NCBI GenBank assembly: GCA_000733355.1
Contig: JNVV01000011.1
Location: forward strand, 424,679 to 488,678
Direction of reading: 5' to 3'
Length of the DNA stretch: 64,000 nucleotides
From: Falciphora oryzae
Lineage: Eukaryota; Ascomycota; Sordariomycetes; Magnaporthales; Magnaporthaceae
Position numbers and translations under genes: made by a program. Positions 11,910 to 24,107 of this stretch are shown one piece after another. The notes beneath the pieces are model-generated. The model was not told the DNA's origin. It searched no databases and saw only the letters and a program-made list of their open reading frames with translations. Positions within the stretch are counted from its first letter, which is position 1. The number at the start of each line of letters is the position of its first letter.

Positions 11910-14900
11910 GAACAAGGGAGACGAAGAAGCAAAAAGGAAAACCAAAAACCCAAGCGTTTGGGCAGACCGACCGTCGGACTGTGGGGCTTCCTAGCGTCGA
12001 GGAACGCTCCCCGATAGGCTGGCTCTTTTCTCGCGAAGGGAGGTCCGGCCAAATCTCGTCTCCAATAGGTCGCTGCCCAACCACCACAATACCCCACTGC
12101 CGACCACCCCGGCAACGATAAAAAAACCAAGCATGGGAAAAAGCTGAAGGGCCGGGCGCCCGGAGAAGGACTGTGTGTCTCCCCCTGCGCGTGCGGGTTG
12201 GACGCCGGCAGCCGTCGCGCGGGTGCTAGTAGGGGCCTTGGGCCTGATGGAGGCAACAAACACAAGCCTGCAAGGTCTCGCACAACCAACAGGGAAGGGA
12301 GTGTGTTCTAGTGCTTGGTGGTGGTGGTGTTGATGCTGGACCGACGTCCCTTTAGACCCGCGGGGAAACGGAGAGGGAGATTCCTCGGCGTGTTGTTAGT
12401 CATTAGCGCGCGGGGGTTCGGTTTGCGCCAAGTTGGCCGAAAAGACGCAAAGACCAAACAAAAGCAAACAACGGCGCCCCGGATTCGGGTGCTGCGCTTT
12501 GGCGTTTTTTTCCTTCGTTCTTTTTGGGTGAGGGGCGGGGAAGAGCGCCGTCTGCACCAGACACACTGTGCGGTATCGTTTCCGGTGAACGCGGTGCGAT
12601 GCAACCTTTCGCCCCCCCGGATGCGTGCATGTCTGTCTGTCGGAGCGGCCAAACCGTTTCAACTCCTTATTTTCACGGGCTGAGACAAAGACAGAACACA
12701 CATTCCTGTTTGCCTGGTTGCCACTGCAACAGCAACTGTTACCTACCCTGCGTTGCGGGGCCAGAACCAGGTTTGGTTTTCGCGGTGGCGGTTTGCGGGA
12801 GGAGAGCGGTGCGCGCGCAAAACCCGTCGGAGACTGGTCCGCGTGGAGACGAAACATTTGGCCATGTTAAAACTTGGCCCACTTTGGCCGGCCGGGGGAG
12901 CGTGCACGACACAGCGCAACATTCCAGAAATCCATCGGTGTGCGCCCTGGCATGGCAACCCTCGCGCTCTGCTGGCAGGCGGTGGGCGTGTGCGCTCTGC
13001 TTCGAACGTGGAGGTGCTGCCCGCGTTCTGGCCCAGCGCGGGCAGGGTGGGATCTACCCGGCTATCGCAACCCTCATGCATCCCTAATCGCCAGCAAGGG
13101 CAGGAGCCCAAACTGGAAAAAATGCGAGGGAGCGGTCAAGGCGTGCGCCGTCGCGCGCATATGCCTGCCGGATGCGCAAAAAACCCAGGCCCTCGGCCGG
13201 CAGGCTTATCGTATTCCATCTCTCCGCCCTCCCGCCGGAATGGCTGCCGGCAGCACACCAAAGCAAAGCGACAGCCCGACGGGGGAGGAAGGGAGGGGCC
13301 TGCGAAACCCGACCGCCTTTTTCTCTTTTCTGCTGCACGCCGTGTTGGTGCTGCGTCGAGCCTATTGGCGGGTATTTGGCGAGGGAAACAGGTTTCGGGA
13401 CGGGACACGATGCGGGCGGCCATTCACAAGTCAAGACGAGAAAAAATAGGGAGGGATAAGGAACAGAGGGAGCGAGCGTCGGAAGCGAGGCCCCGAGGCA
13501 GCGCCGCAGTCGGCGATGGCTGCGTGTTTGCTTTCGCATGAGCTTTCGTGTTTCCCTCTCCTGTTTGGCAGCACCCCGTCCCATGTCAGAGTCGAGACGA
13601 CGCCTACGACTCTCTTGCTTCCACGCCCGTGTCGACGTAATACCCCAATGGCAGGGGTGGCACCGAGTTGTCCAGTGATGTTAGGAGTATTTTCGGTGAC
13701 TGATCCAGGTTCTCCGCGTGGCCGTCTGATGTTTGCTTTGCTTGGGTGCACGCGGTTCCAGCGACGCACTTTAGTGGGAGGAACAAGCAACACCACTGGT
13801 ATCATCGCTATCTCTGGGGTTCTATCTCTGGAGTTATGTGTGTGCGTCTGTGAGTGGTCTGTGTGCGCCCAGAATACAACCCTACTCCTTCCCCTTTCGG
13901 AAAGTTTGGGTGGACGGACGCAAACGGACGGGTAGTAGCTTACTCTGTGTGCGGGTGGGTGGGATATGAAAAAAGACACCGGCATACGCATATCGCAGGA
14001 GCTGTCCCGCCAGTTTGCCAGCAGCGGCGTGGACGGATACTAGTACGCGTGTGCGGACAGTGCAGCCCGTCCCTCGCAGCGACGGAGTTAGCCACCATTA
14101 CCCGCCTGCCGGGCTGCGGCGGCGTCCACCGGCTCCAGCGTCGCTCGCTGCCCCGTGCTATTCGTGTTTTCCCGCGACCTGTACCATCAGCTTACGCGAG
14201 CGATGCGCTCTCCTTTGTAACGCAGCGTCGCGCTCGCCCTCCCATTCTTTCTCTGTCTTTGTCATAAGGGGTCATCCGTTCTCCCCAGAGCGGGAGGGAT
14301 GGATGGGGGAATGATGGAATGATGGACACAGCCGCCTTGCCCTGTGCTCCCCCAGTCTGACTCATCCATCTACCGTATCGCCGCCTTTTTCGATCGGATT
14401 GTGCGGAGCCCCAGGGAAATGCCAGTGGGATGGGAAACGCGCCCGCGACGCCTCCCCCTCGAGATTTTGCCCGTTTCCAGTTAACCCGCTAGGCAGGGAT
14501 GGGGCGGGCGGCTTGGTGGTTTGTCATTGCGGGCAAAGAGAGGGCAGCCAGCCAGTCAGTCATTCAGGGCCGGCGACGATTTGCTTTTTGCCCATGGTTT
14601 TTTCTTTCTTTCTCCATACATTGCTTTTCAATTATCCTGAGTGGTGGTGGATGATTGCAGCTGCGCTTGTTTTTTGTGTGTGCGGCGACATTTCGCTGGC
14701 CGAGATTGTGACTTGCATAGTTGCACGCTTTATGAGTCGGTAGCCTTTAGCCTCGGACAAATCTCGCGAGTCACGTCGCAGCAGGCGGGAAAATCCTCTG
14801 CCTGTAGCCTCTTTGTCGGTGTACGCAGCATCACCATGAATCAGCCTATTGCCGGCCACGTTTTGATTGCGTCCCTCGGGCTTCGCACCGATCAGTGGGA

Positions 14901-16765
14901 TTTGGTTGGCTGGCCGCTTGCATTATTCAGTCCCGCGACCGGCTCGCCCTCCAACCATGACGGATTATTGCTTCTCACGACTCTGATTGTCTCTCGCTTG
15001 CCACCCTTTTGCCGGCGCACGCTTTCGATTTTGTCATTTCCCTCCTCCCCGTTGGATGCGCTGTCGCACCACGGAAAGCTGATATCACACACTGGACGGG
15101 CCTATCCCGTTCGAGCAACTGGGGGCGGCGTAGTGGTTCAGTAGGTAGCCTGTAGCTTGCACACGGTCATCACCAAAAGAAAAAGGGGTGGGCGGCCACC
15201 AGCGTCTTGTTTGACCACCCATAGCCTTTGTCACCGCGCGGGTTGCGCGTAGTGTTTGCGCCGCCTGTGTCTCCCCCCTGATTGATCCCATCACACCTTC
15301 ACGCCCGCTCCCGCGCCTCCGGTTGGGCGCCGCGGGGACAAAACAAGCTCAGACGAGCCATTTACCGCCAGCGGTGAAAGCGGCGCAACGCCTCCACCCC
15401 TCCCTGCCTGCGGGTTGGTGATTTGGACGGTTTGCTGGCCGGTGCGGTGTGGTGGCGGTTGCTTGTTGTCGGGTGTGCTGTGCTGTGCTGGGGCTCCGGG
15501 CCCCGTTTGCGGGGAGGCGTTGGGGCGCTCAGGGAGACCGCTGGGCGTCGTTCGGGGCTGTCTACCAGGTAACTAACAGGCGGTGCGTCGGCCCTGGGCT
15601 CGAAGGCTCGCCTCCCTCCTGGCGGATTTCTGGCCGGTGGGCGGGCCTCAGCGAAGGAGTCCGGAAGAGGGCTGCTTGCTTCCCCAACCCCGGCTAGGGC
15701 AGCCACTGGCTGGGCTCCCTTTTCCCCAAGCACATTGAGCGAAAATGGAAACGGGGGCCTGCCAGGGGGGGAGGGGTGTGTGTGCTCCTCCCTGGGCGCG
15801 CAGGGAGGGGCGTGCGGGTATGAGCGAGCGGGTGTGCCGCACCAACCAAGGGCGACAGGGAGAGGCGGTCAGCACAAGCAACAGACCGACAGGGCCCAGG
15901 CTTCCAACAAAAGAAACGTGGGTGAGAAATCAAAGGACGGAAAAAGTAGCGGTGATTATACTTTGTCACTTTTCGGCCCTTGCAACATGCCCTTGCGCCG
16001 GGGCAGAGGGGCGTGGGGGCCCGGCGACCCGTGTACTCCGTCCTGACCGAGTACCAGGGATGGTGAGGCAGGGATGGTGATTTCCTTTCTTTTCCTTCTG
16101 GGGCTTCTCCTTCGCTTGCCTGCTGCCTCCGTGCACCACACACGCTGGCGATGGTTGACTCACGATTATAACATTGCCCGTGCCTCTCTCCTCGTCCTCG
16201 ATCTGGGGCCTCCCCCTTCCCCTTCCCTCTTTCGATGATGCTAACACCAAGCCCAAAACACCACCGCCCAACCAAACACACCGGCACCCACGGCGTCTTT
16301 CACAGACCAGAGCCATAAATCTTGGTTTGCTCTCTGTACCCCGGTGACGCACCCTATCTCGCATCACAAGGCGTTTCCTATCGCGTAGCCGCGAACAGCA
16401 GCCCTCCCCACCCACACCAACACGCGCAGCCGAGCCGAGACCGCCTGGCTTCCCTGTGTTGTCCTCCAGACCGCCTCGACTTCGATCAGTGCGGCTCCAC
16501 CAGAAACACAAATTCCCCGTACTCACTTGCATACGGGCCCGACCTGCACACACCTAATTGTCGCCAACACGAACAGGCCTCGCCACGTCATTGAGGTGCA
16601 GCCCTGAAGCCCGCACACGAGGCTCCAGCCAAAATAAGCCGTTGAATAAAAGGGAACCGTCCCCCCCTGCAGCGCACTCTCGACTTGACAATAGTGTCCA
16701 AGTCCATCAAGAGGTTTCACGACACCAACCTGTTGCTCATAGCAGCAGATAGCATCACCACCCTC

Positions 16766-16787
16766 ACATACACATACACATACACAT
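16766..16787 (+). repeat. ACATAC short tandem repeat just before a start codon
   Basis: About three and a half copies of a CACATA hexamer end nine bases before the ATG at 16796, so the repeat should lie in the 5' untranslated region of the small unknown gene. Its purine/pyrimidine alternation and low structure fit an open leader. Copy number may vary between strains. Confidence 0.6.
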
Positions 16788-16795
16788 CAGCAGCA

Positions 16796-17320
16796 ATGTA
16801 CTCCCCATACGGCTCTTACTCGTCGACCTCGGCGCCCATGGAGATCGGCGCCGGCAGCTACCTCTCGAGGCCGCAGCACCACTTCTCCGACGCCAGCTGC
16901 GCCTTCCCCTCGTGGCCGCGCCGGTCCTCGCTCTCCGAGTCTGAGCGGGGCGAGGAGCGCGCGACCTCATACCTCTCCGACGAGGACCTCTTCCCGTCCA
17001 CCCCCGACGTCTTCGACGACGATGCCCGCAGCGTCTCTAGCAGCGGCTCCTCCTCGGCCGGCTCGCCCACCCCCGGCCACCCTCATCAGCAGCGCTACGA
17101 CTACTTCGACGCGCCCGCCGTCGAGGCCGACGAGGCGCGCCTCGAGGCCCGCAGGCAGCAGATGCGCGCCTACCAGCTCGAGGCGATGCGCCTGGCCGTC
17201 GAGGAGAGGGACAGGCGGCGCGCGGCCATGAAGCAGCGCCAGCGCCGCGGCTCGGGCGGCTCCAAGAAGAGCAGCCCCAAGACCAAGAGCGGTGTTGCCA
17301 TGGCCCCTATCGCCGAGTGA
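16796..17320 (+). CDS. Small Ser-rich protein of unknown function with a basic helical tail
   Basis: A single exon encodes 174 residues, starting MYSPYGSYSST at the ATG after the CACATA repeat. Coding character is clear, with strong C/G-ending codons over the full length. The first half is Ser/Pro-rich with SWPRRSSLSESE and YLSDEDLFPSTPDVFDDD, plausible phosphorylation or docking segments. The second half (about residues 100-150) is a long charged helix, EADEARLEARRQQMRAYQLEAMRLAVEERDRRRAAMKQRQ in pattern, probably a coiled coil. The tail is Lys/Ser-rich and ends MAPIAE. There is no signal peptide, membrane segment or catalytic motif. I do not recognise a family with known function, though the layout resembles conserved uncharacterised proteins of Sordariomycetes. 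It stands alone in a large empty region, which suggests complex regulation or simply a gene-poor neighbourhood. Confidence 0.75.
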   Translation: MYSPYGSYSSTSAPMEIGAGSYLSRPQHHFSDASCAFPSWPRRSSLSESERGEERATSYLSDEDLFPSTPDVFDDDARSVSSSGSSSAGSPTPGHPHQQRYDYFDAPAVEADEARLEARRQQMRAYQLEAMRLAVEERDRRRAAMKQRQRRGSGGSKKSSPKTKSGVAMAPIAE

Positions 17321-19567
17321 AGAACCAACAGCAGTTGCCTGCAACGGCAACGTTGCAAGCAAACAATCAACCCACTGCACTCGGCCTCGCCCCTCACGCC
17401 TCGCCGCCTCCTCCGCGCCGCGCGCTGTGGAGCAACCACAACCACACACATTCAATGTAAGCTGACTAACCCCTCGTTCGCATCACCAATACGCAACCGG
17501 CCTCTCGTCGCGTCGCATTCTCCGCCCTCTCGCTTGTTTGGCACCCCGGCCTCCTTCCTGTCGGACATTGCTAACTCGTTTCCTCCGGTCCAGTCTTAAT
17601 AATCATCCTCTTCTCCTATGATACCCCTTTTCGACACCGTCCTGTCATGCGGCGATGACACGATGACGGATTTCCTTGCTTCCTATTTTTAATCCATTCG
17701 TTCCGGTGCTCCGGCTGTTCCTTCATCCCATCCCACCAACGAACACACTTTGGGGGCTTTCGGGTCGAAGGCGCACACATGCCTGTGCCTCGGCCGGTCT
17801 CGGGCAGCCCCTCCACGTTTGGCGCCCGAGACATTCCGCCTCCCCCACACTTTGCATCGACCTCGGGCGCACGTGAGGCCTGCGACAAACGACAATCAAC
17901 AACACATGGCCCCGGAATCAATCAACATTCGCCATCTTTGCCTGCCTAATAATTCCTCGGCACTTTTCTCAATCATTTTCTCCCCTTATTTTAACCCCGA
18001 GTCGGGCTGCATCACCGGCGCCCGGGCATTTGTCTGCACATGTGTGCACGCCCCGCGCTGGCCCCGTCTGAGGCCTCTTAGCCTACCACGGCCAGGGCGA
18101 TAGAGCATCATGAGACTCTTCCTCCACCACTCACTCCTACACTACACATACACGAAGCAATTCGGGGACCACCCTGGGTTGGGCAACACACAACCTTGGG
18201 CTGCAAAGCCAAGGAGCAGCATAAATCACGCGGTGGGCCAAACCGGTCAGGCTTCACCTACTTTCACACACATTTTTTGGGGGTACGAGGCCATATCGTG
18301 GGCCGTGGTTTTGGCGGTTTCGGTTTTGGCGGTGACGCTTTTGGGTTCACTGAACTTGCTCGCCCCATCCCCGCCGCCACGTCACACGTGCGCACACCAC
18401 GACCACCCCGCCCCCGGTGTGCGCGCACTTTCCTTCAACGAAGAGTCATCGCCATCATCCAAACATTTTTCTTTTACTATTACTACACCTGTGGGGATAT
18501 TGGGCATTCTCGGTCATGGGGTTCTGGAACGGGCACATAAAAGCATTTTTTGTTTATTTTGGCTCTGTTTTCTTATTCGATTATACCATTGTTTTTTCTT
18601 TGGACTTGGGAACTGGACGGCCGCCTAGCATCGACCTCGTTTCAGGGTCGGGCAGAGCGGAATCCGCAGGCACTTTTTTTTTGTTTGCTTTTTGGGACAA
18701 GAGACCTTCACCGGGGCGTGTCGTCTCAGCATTGTTTTTCTCTATTTTGGCAAGGCGAAACCCCAGAGCCTGGAAGCATTTACGCAGCATCATTAGCAAG
18801 CGCATGATACCCCCCACCTTTTAGTTAGTTTTTAGCATAGCAGCGTTTCTTTTCACACAACCCTGACATTATCATCAATATTATTCACGCAAACTAAAAA
18901 CCCTGGACCCTAATATCAAACGTGACGATCTGCTGTGACATGTCTCTTGCTGCCTTCTCAAGGATCCCCTCACCTTCTCACACCCCAAAGACCCGACCCG
19001 ACGGTACACCGCCTGTGTGCGAACACGACGTGGTCGCTCGCACGGCAGAGCCATCCACGCAACACGACATGACTGGCGACAAGCAGGCACACCTCGGGTC
19101 GGGTTGCCAGAACACAGCACATGAGATGCTGAGGCGGGGGACACTCTCGGAGTCATGTCCGGACTCCAGGACAAGGCCCACAGAGGCGGCGCCCAGGACT
19201 TTCCCTCTCCCTCTCTCTCTCGCTCTCTCGTCCCTCACCTAGCCCCTCGTCTTTCCGGGCCGCCGATCTTGTCGGAAGGGCAGCGCCACTCGGCCGTAAC
19301 AAGCGTCCTATAGCGCCACCCCCTTGTCGTCCGAGGCCCGAGTGGAACCGGAGCCCGTCGCGGTCCGGATGGCATTCTCCCGACTTCACCGGGAAGGCGA
19401 CGTTGGGCACGATTACATCACGCACACCGCTCTACCCTTCTCTTCCTCTCCAAACCTCCCTGTCATACTACATGCCTGGTGCTATGCCGTTCCTATCCGT
19501 GAGCGTCTCAGAGAAGTGTCTGTGATACGGGACAGGTGCTTTGGGCGGGGGCGTACTCGGCGTGCCA

Positions 19568-19747
19568 TCATTCACGCGTCCTCTTTCCTCCTTGTCCCTT
19601 CCAACATGCTCTGTATCATGGACTCCGGATTCCTTTCCCCGCTACGGGCAGAGGAATGCTTGGCGCGCTGTCACTCACGCGTCCTCTCTTTCCTCCTTGT
19701 CCCATACAGCACGCTCGGTGTCGTGGATCTCTGGACTCCTTTTCTCT
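19568..19747 (+). repeat. Degenerate tandem duplication, period about 103 bases
   Basis: The block starting at 19568 (TCATTCACGCGTCCTC) recurs from 19671 (TCACTCACGCGTCCTC). Both copies continue through TTTCCTCCTTGTCCC and a later GGACTCC...TTT stretch, with scattered substitutions and small indels. Translations of the plus strand repeat too (FPPCPFQHA and FPPCPIQHA), but that follows from the DNA repeat and does not prove a gene. Confidence 0.65.
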
Positions 19748-20726
19748 GCACCATCAGCATGTCGAGATGACCCAGAGGACTGATGAGAGGCACCCGTCGT
19801 ACCCAACAGACGTATACTTCATACGCCGCCGCTCACACACTCATCCCTCTCCCCTCCACGCTTTGTTCCTCCGGCATCCATCCCCTAGCCAGACCGCTCG
19901 CGGCGCTCCCATGACGGAGACTCGTTGGACGGGACAGAGCAGTGCTCTACCTGCCATCCGCCACTCACCTCACCAGTCACACCACACTCTTCCCTTCGCA
20001 TCCGGCCGTCCCCCACCATGCCCGGGGCAGAGAGCGCGAGGGGCAAGATGCGATATGCTCGGGGACCATGCATGTGGGATTCCCAGATCACATCGAGCCG
20101 ACGACAGAGACCTGTCCAGACCACAGCTCGAGCCTTGAAGGGATCGTGACTATGCGTGCTAAGGAAGTCTCAGCACCACCACCATCACCGTTGCCATCAC
20201 ACTTTCATCTCGCATGGCACAGGCAGCACGATCCACGGGGGTAAGGGCACAGCACACCGCTGGGCCGGCCGGCCAATACCTGGCTGGCCAGGACACGCCG
20301 GGGCCTTTTCACACCTTTCCGCGCGTTTTTAGCCCCCGCTCCTAAAGGCTCCCTTGCATGATCCAACAGCACCGGGGCGAGAAGCCCGGATGGCCCGGGG
20401 GTGGGGGTGTGGTGGAAGGATTGGGCAAGCGCAAGGGGGGGAACGGAAGAGGATGGATTCTGGGCATGGTGGTTGGGTGGGCTGCTTGCTAGCCGACAAC
20501 GGCGCCGGAAGGAAGCATTTGGCGAATGCAAGGGACGACGGGACAAAAAGGGAAGAAACAGTAAGCAGCCGGGCAATTTGCCCTGCTACTAACAGGGCCG
20601 ATTGGCGAGAAAGGATGTGTGCTTTCTCAGGCGTTGACGGCGAGCTCTGTGAACTCACCCGCTCTTTTCACTTCATCTCTGTCCACCTCTGGATGTCGAT
20701 CATCGGCACTGCGGCAAGGACGCATG

Positions 20727-20878
20727 CCACCACCCCGCGCGGCGCCCGGAAGAGGCAACCGCGTCGTGATGCCCGGCAATCATTCGCTGCCGGCGGCTTC
20801 CATCAAGCACCCAATGGAGCACGCTCTCGCGGCCATCACGACGCGGTTGCCTCTCCCGGGCGCTGCGCGGGGTGGTGG
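20727..20878. repeat. Long inverted repeat, two 44-base arms around a 64-base loop
   Basis: The left arm (20727-20770) begins CCACCACCCCGCGCGGCG, and the right arm (20835-20878) is its reverse complement at 42 of 44 positions. Both differences are transitions. The arms enclose 64 bases. A transcript of either strand could fold into a long, GC-rich hairpin. No target-site duplication is visible next to the arms, so a MITE-like origin is not shown. Confidence 0.85.
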
Positions 20879-23800
20879 GTAGACGAATTCAATCGAGCTT
20901 GTTTCGATGGACGAGCTCGTCATCAGAAATATGCCCAGAACGGTCCCAAACACGCCATGTTCTGGGTGGTGTCTGACTGACGTTCCATTGCGCAAGCTGG
21001 GCCCTGTTCTTTTGTCTTGGGAGACATTTGGGTGTGCCTTCTATCGACAGAGCAGTTCGGGCCGCACTCGCGCGCCCTCTCAGGAGCAGAGCTGCCACAG
21101 CCAGCATTTGCGCATCTTGGGGCGCGGGCACAGGTGGGTGTGGTAATGTATTCAGGGTAGCCTTGGACCCTTTTGTGCCTGGCGACGGGTTGGTTGACTT
21201 TTCGTCTTTGTGCCCGGGCCAGAACCACCGCGCAACTTTGTCGTGATTCTATGCGATGCGTCCGTCACACGCGTCGTCCGTCTGGCGTCGTTTCGCTCGA
21301 AACGGGCCTTCTTCCTATTCTCCCAGTCTTTGTCCTTTCAATTCTTCTCCCCGCTTCTCTTGTGTTGCAGCACATTCATGCCGGTCGTGTTATACTCTGT
21401 CCTCATTCCGGTATCCCCCCGCTCCTCGAACCAGTCGGGACGACGAGCCACTCAACTCGGTGTGCTGGGCTTGCAGGCTTCTGCGCAGCCATTCGTCACC
21501 GGCTTCGATTGCACGGATGGGGGTTGGATGGACGCTGCTGCGGGATCTGTATATGGGCGAGCCAATGGACGCGGGTACCGGCCGCCTGCAGGCCATGATT
21601 TGTCCTCGCCTGTGAAGCGAAACCGTCCACTGCAACCCCCTCAAACCACCCAAACTTGGAGGCAGGAGCGCAGAAGGAAGTTCGATTGGGCCCCGAGTGT
21701 GGTGCAAAACATCAATCTCGTACATGCTTTGCTAATGTACCCGATTACGAGCGTGAAGCATCGGATACGGGACCTTGTGTGGTCGCGGGGGTTCATTCTG
21801 TTTGCTGAGATATGACAATGGCAGACGTTCGCATGCGACCCAGCCGGGAATGATGCTCCAATCTGGCCTTGGCTTTGGGAAACGACGACGAGTCACAGCT
21901 CGCTTCTGTCCTCCGAATGGCGAGCTGGCCGTGGGAGCAGTCACAGTCCCACAAGCGAGCATACACACACACTTCTGTCGTTCTTCCAGAATGGAAAGTT
22001 GGGCTGCTCAACCGTTCCCAAGAAGTGACTGCTCATCTTCAGATGGAAACAATGCAACCAAAAATAGACCCACGCGGAGTCTCGACGCCGCCACTAGGCT
22101 AGGCTGGGCACACCGAGTCCGGGCATTCTTTCCGGGGCGCGTCGGTCCCGCGACGGAGGCGCCGCCATGCCTGCGGGGGAGGGAGCTGGTAGCGTGATGT
22201 CCCCTGTACGTTGGTAGCTTTGTTGGTTGGTGCAAAATGCCATTCTCTATTGTTCCTCATGTGCCATGTGTGCCATGTGTGCTCATCCCGTGACCGTCAC
22301 GAAGGCGTGGGCCCGTTTGTGGGATACACAGAGGCACATGGATGCACCCCCAACCGCGCGTGGAACACATGAGGTGATAGGGTCCATGTCACACCCCAAG
22401 ACGCCTGGGAGCCTGGCATGGAGCGACCTGAATGGCTTGGAGGCATGTCGGCAGGAAGGGGATAGGTTAGGATGGTAATAGACGAGGTGCAATATGAAGA
22501 TCGGGTGCAGTGTCTCTGATACGTGTGAGAGCGTATTGGTTGGTGGATAAGTATAGATACCTCGGTGGGAGTTATTGTGGCGCACCCATTATCGACGAGC
22601 TTTCGCCAATGAATTTCCCGGCCGTCACATCAGCCTCGAGCCAGCATTCACTGGGACGGCTTGGCTGTTTCCCGCCTTTCCTCGCCCAAGGACCGAGGAG
22701 CTGAACAATTGGCTCGGAAGATGTGGTGATTTGCTCGGAGAGCGTGGGGAAAGCGTCCGAGCTAAGATCTGCAGGGCACCGTGATAGTGTGATGAGGATG
22801 GTGGGGGAAGAGGCAGAACCCATAATGCGATGTGATGATGATGATTATGGAGATAGTGCGGGTTGCCTTTTTGGGACAGCCACAATTATGCGATGCCGGG
22901 GATCCTTAAGTTGTGCTCTGCTGCGGGATTGGATCTTGTTCTCGCTGGCGCCCGCAAAAGGACAAATGAGCCGAAGACGGAGAGGAGAAGCAGACGGAAG
23001 AGGAAAGACCAGAAAGAGGAGAAAAGTGCAACGCAGCCACGAACGGTGTAGCCAGTCCCGATTCGATACGCAGATCAACAGTTCGCGGGCGGGTTGTGAT
23101 GGGTGCGAGATGGGCCTAGGTGGTCGATTGTAGGTGCTAGGTATGCCACGGACGGCGCCACGGGAGCAACGACGCGTCGACAAGCCTCTCAAGCCCCTCC
23201 GCGCGGGTCAATATGCTGCTGTCCTTTGAGCCCAAGCCAGCAGGGCTGTCGGGTCTGGCGGACGCACCGGGGATCCAGGACTTGGCCCGGGACAGCTGCA
23301 AAAGGCAACGGTAACGTCAAATCTCGTTTGACAGGCCGAGGTCTATGCGTCGGGCTGATATTTGGCAAGTCGGTGTGGCAGCCGCATGAACTTGCGGCAA
23401 GGACCCAGAGACAGCGACGGAGAACATTGCCCAGGCCAGCCTGCCTGCCTTCCTGCCCCGTCCTCGAGGTGTGATGTGACCAAAAAGGGACGAGGTTGCG
23501 CTGTTGCAGTGGCTGCGATGATCGGACCCGGGCCAGACCAGGGTAGCACGATGGCCCTTTTGGCCCTCTCGCCCCCGCAGTCGCCGTCGTCTCTTCAGCT
23601 CGGGCCTGGGCTGATCGTTCTTGGGAAGGGGAAAATCTTGCAAGATCAGATAAAAGGACAGGGGGTTCGCCCGGCGAGGTTGCCGTCATGTCAGCTTTGG
23701 CCCCCTTCTTGGTGGTGGACGGAGCTGTCCACCCTTGCTCCCCTGCCCTTGCTGCCGACGCTGTTGGCATTGAGCTCCTCAATCCTTCCCGCGCGAGACA

Positions 23801-24071
23801 TGGGTCACGATACGGAGCTGTTCAGATTGTGTTTTATTTTTTTTTTCTCTTGTTTTACAAGAAGAATGAGCAAAGCGAGGGAAAAAAGGGTGGCTGGCGG
23901 GCAGGTGGCTGCCTCGTCTCGGGGTCTCGTTCCCAAATTACCTGTCGTATCCCCGAGGAAGCCCGATCTGCTGGGGAGGGATATTGGATTGATGTGATGG
24001 CGTTGTGATTGAGGCTTTGGTTGAGGCTTCTACAAAGGACAATGCATGTTGTGTTGCGGCCGGTGACGAGG

Positions 24072-24076
<5 letters not shown>

Positions 24077-24102
<26 letters not shown>
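24077..24102 (+). repeat. Run of 26 T
   Basis: Twenty-six consecutive T residues lie in intergenic DNA with no adjacent supported gene. It could be a nucleosome-excluding tract or the trace of a retroposed poly(A) tail, but I saw no retroposed gene body beside it. Confidence 0.65.

Positions 24103-24107
<5 letters not shown>

Larger units (their letters stand above)
5920..16795. other. Gene-poor stretch of 10.9 kb
   Basis: No gene can be supported here. The start probably contains the Vps24 3' untranslated region. About 6-8.5 kb is of mixed composition with no family signal on either strand. From about 8.8 kb on the sequence is GC-rich, and many overlapping open frames (for example 9659-10522) have Trp/Gly/Pro-rich translations typical of non-coding GC-rich DNA. 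Homopolymers include a G14 run at 8897-8910 and A runs at 11700-11717 and 11895-11909. The part closest to 16795 may be the promoter or a long 5' leader of the small gene at 16796. Confidence 0.5.

Noticed and set aside
15110..15180. AGTGGTTCAGTAGGTAG, like a tRNA D-arm
   Set aside because: No anticodon stem, T-arm or acceptor stem follows at the right spacing.
20727..20878. Inverted repeat as a complete MITE
   Set aside because: No target-site duplication flanks the arms and no second copy is seen in the window, so only the repeat itself is claimed.
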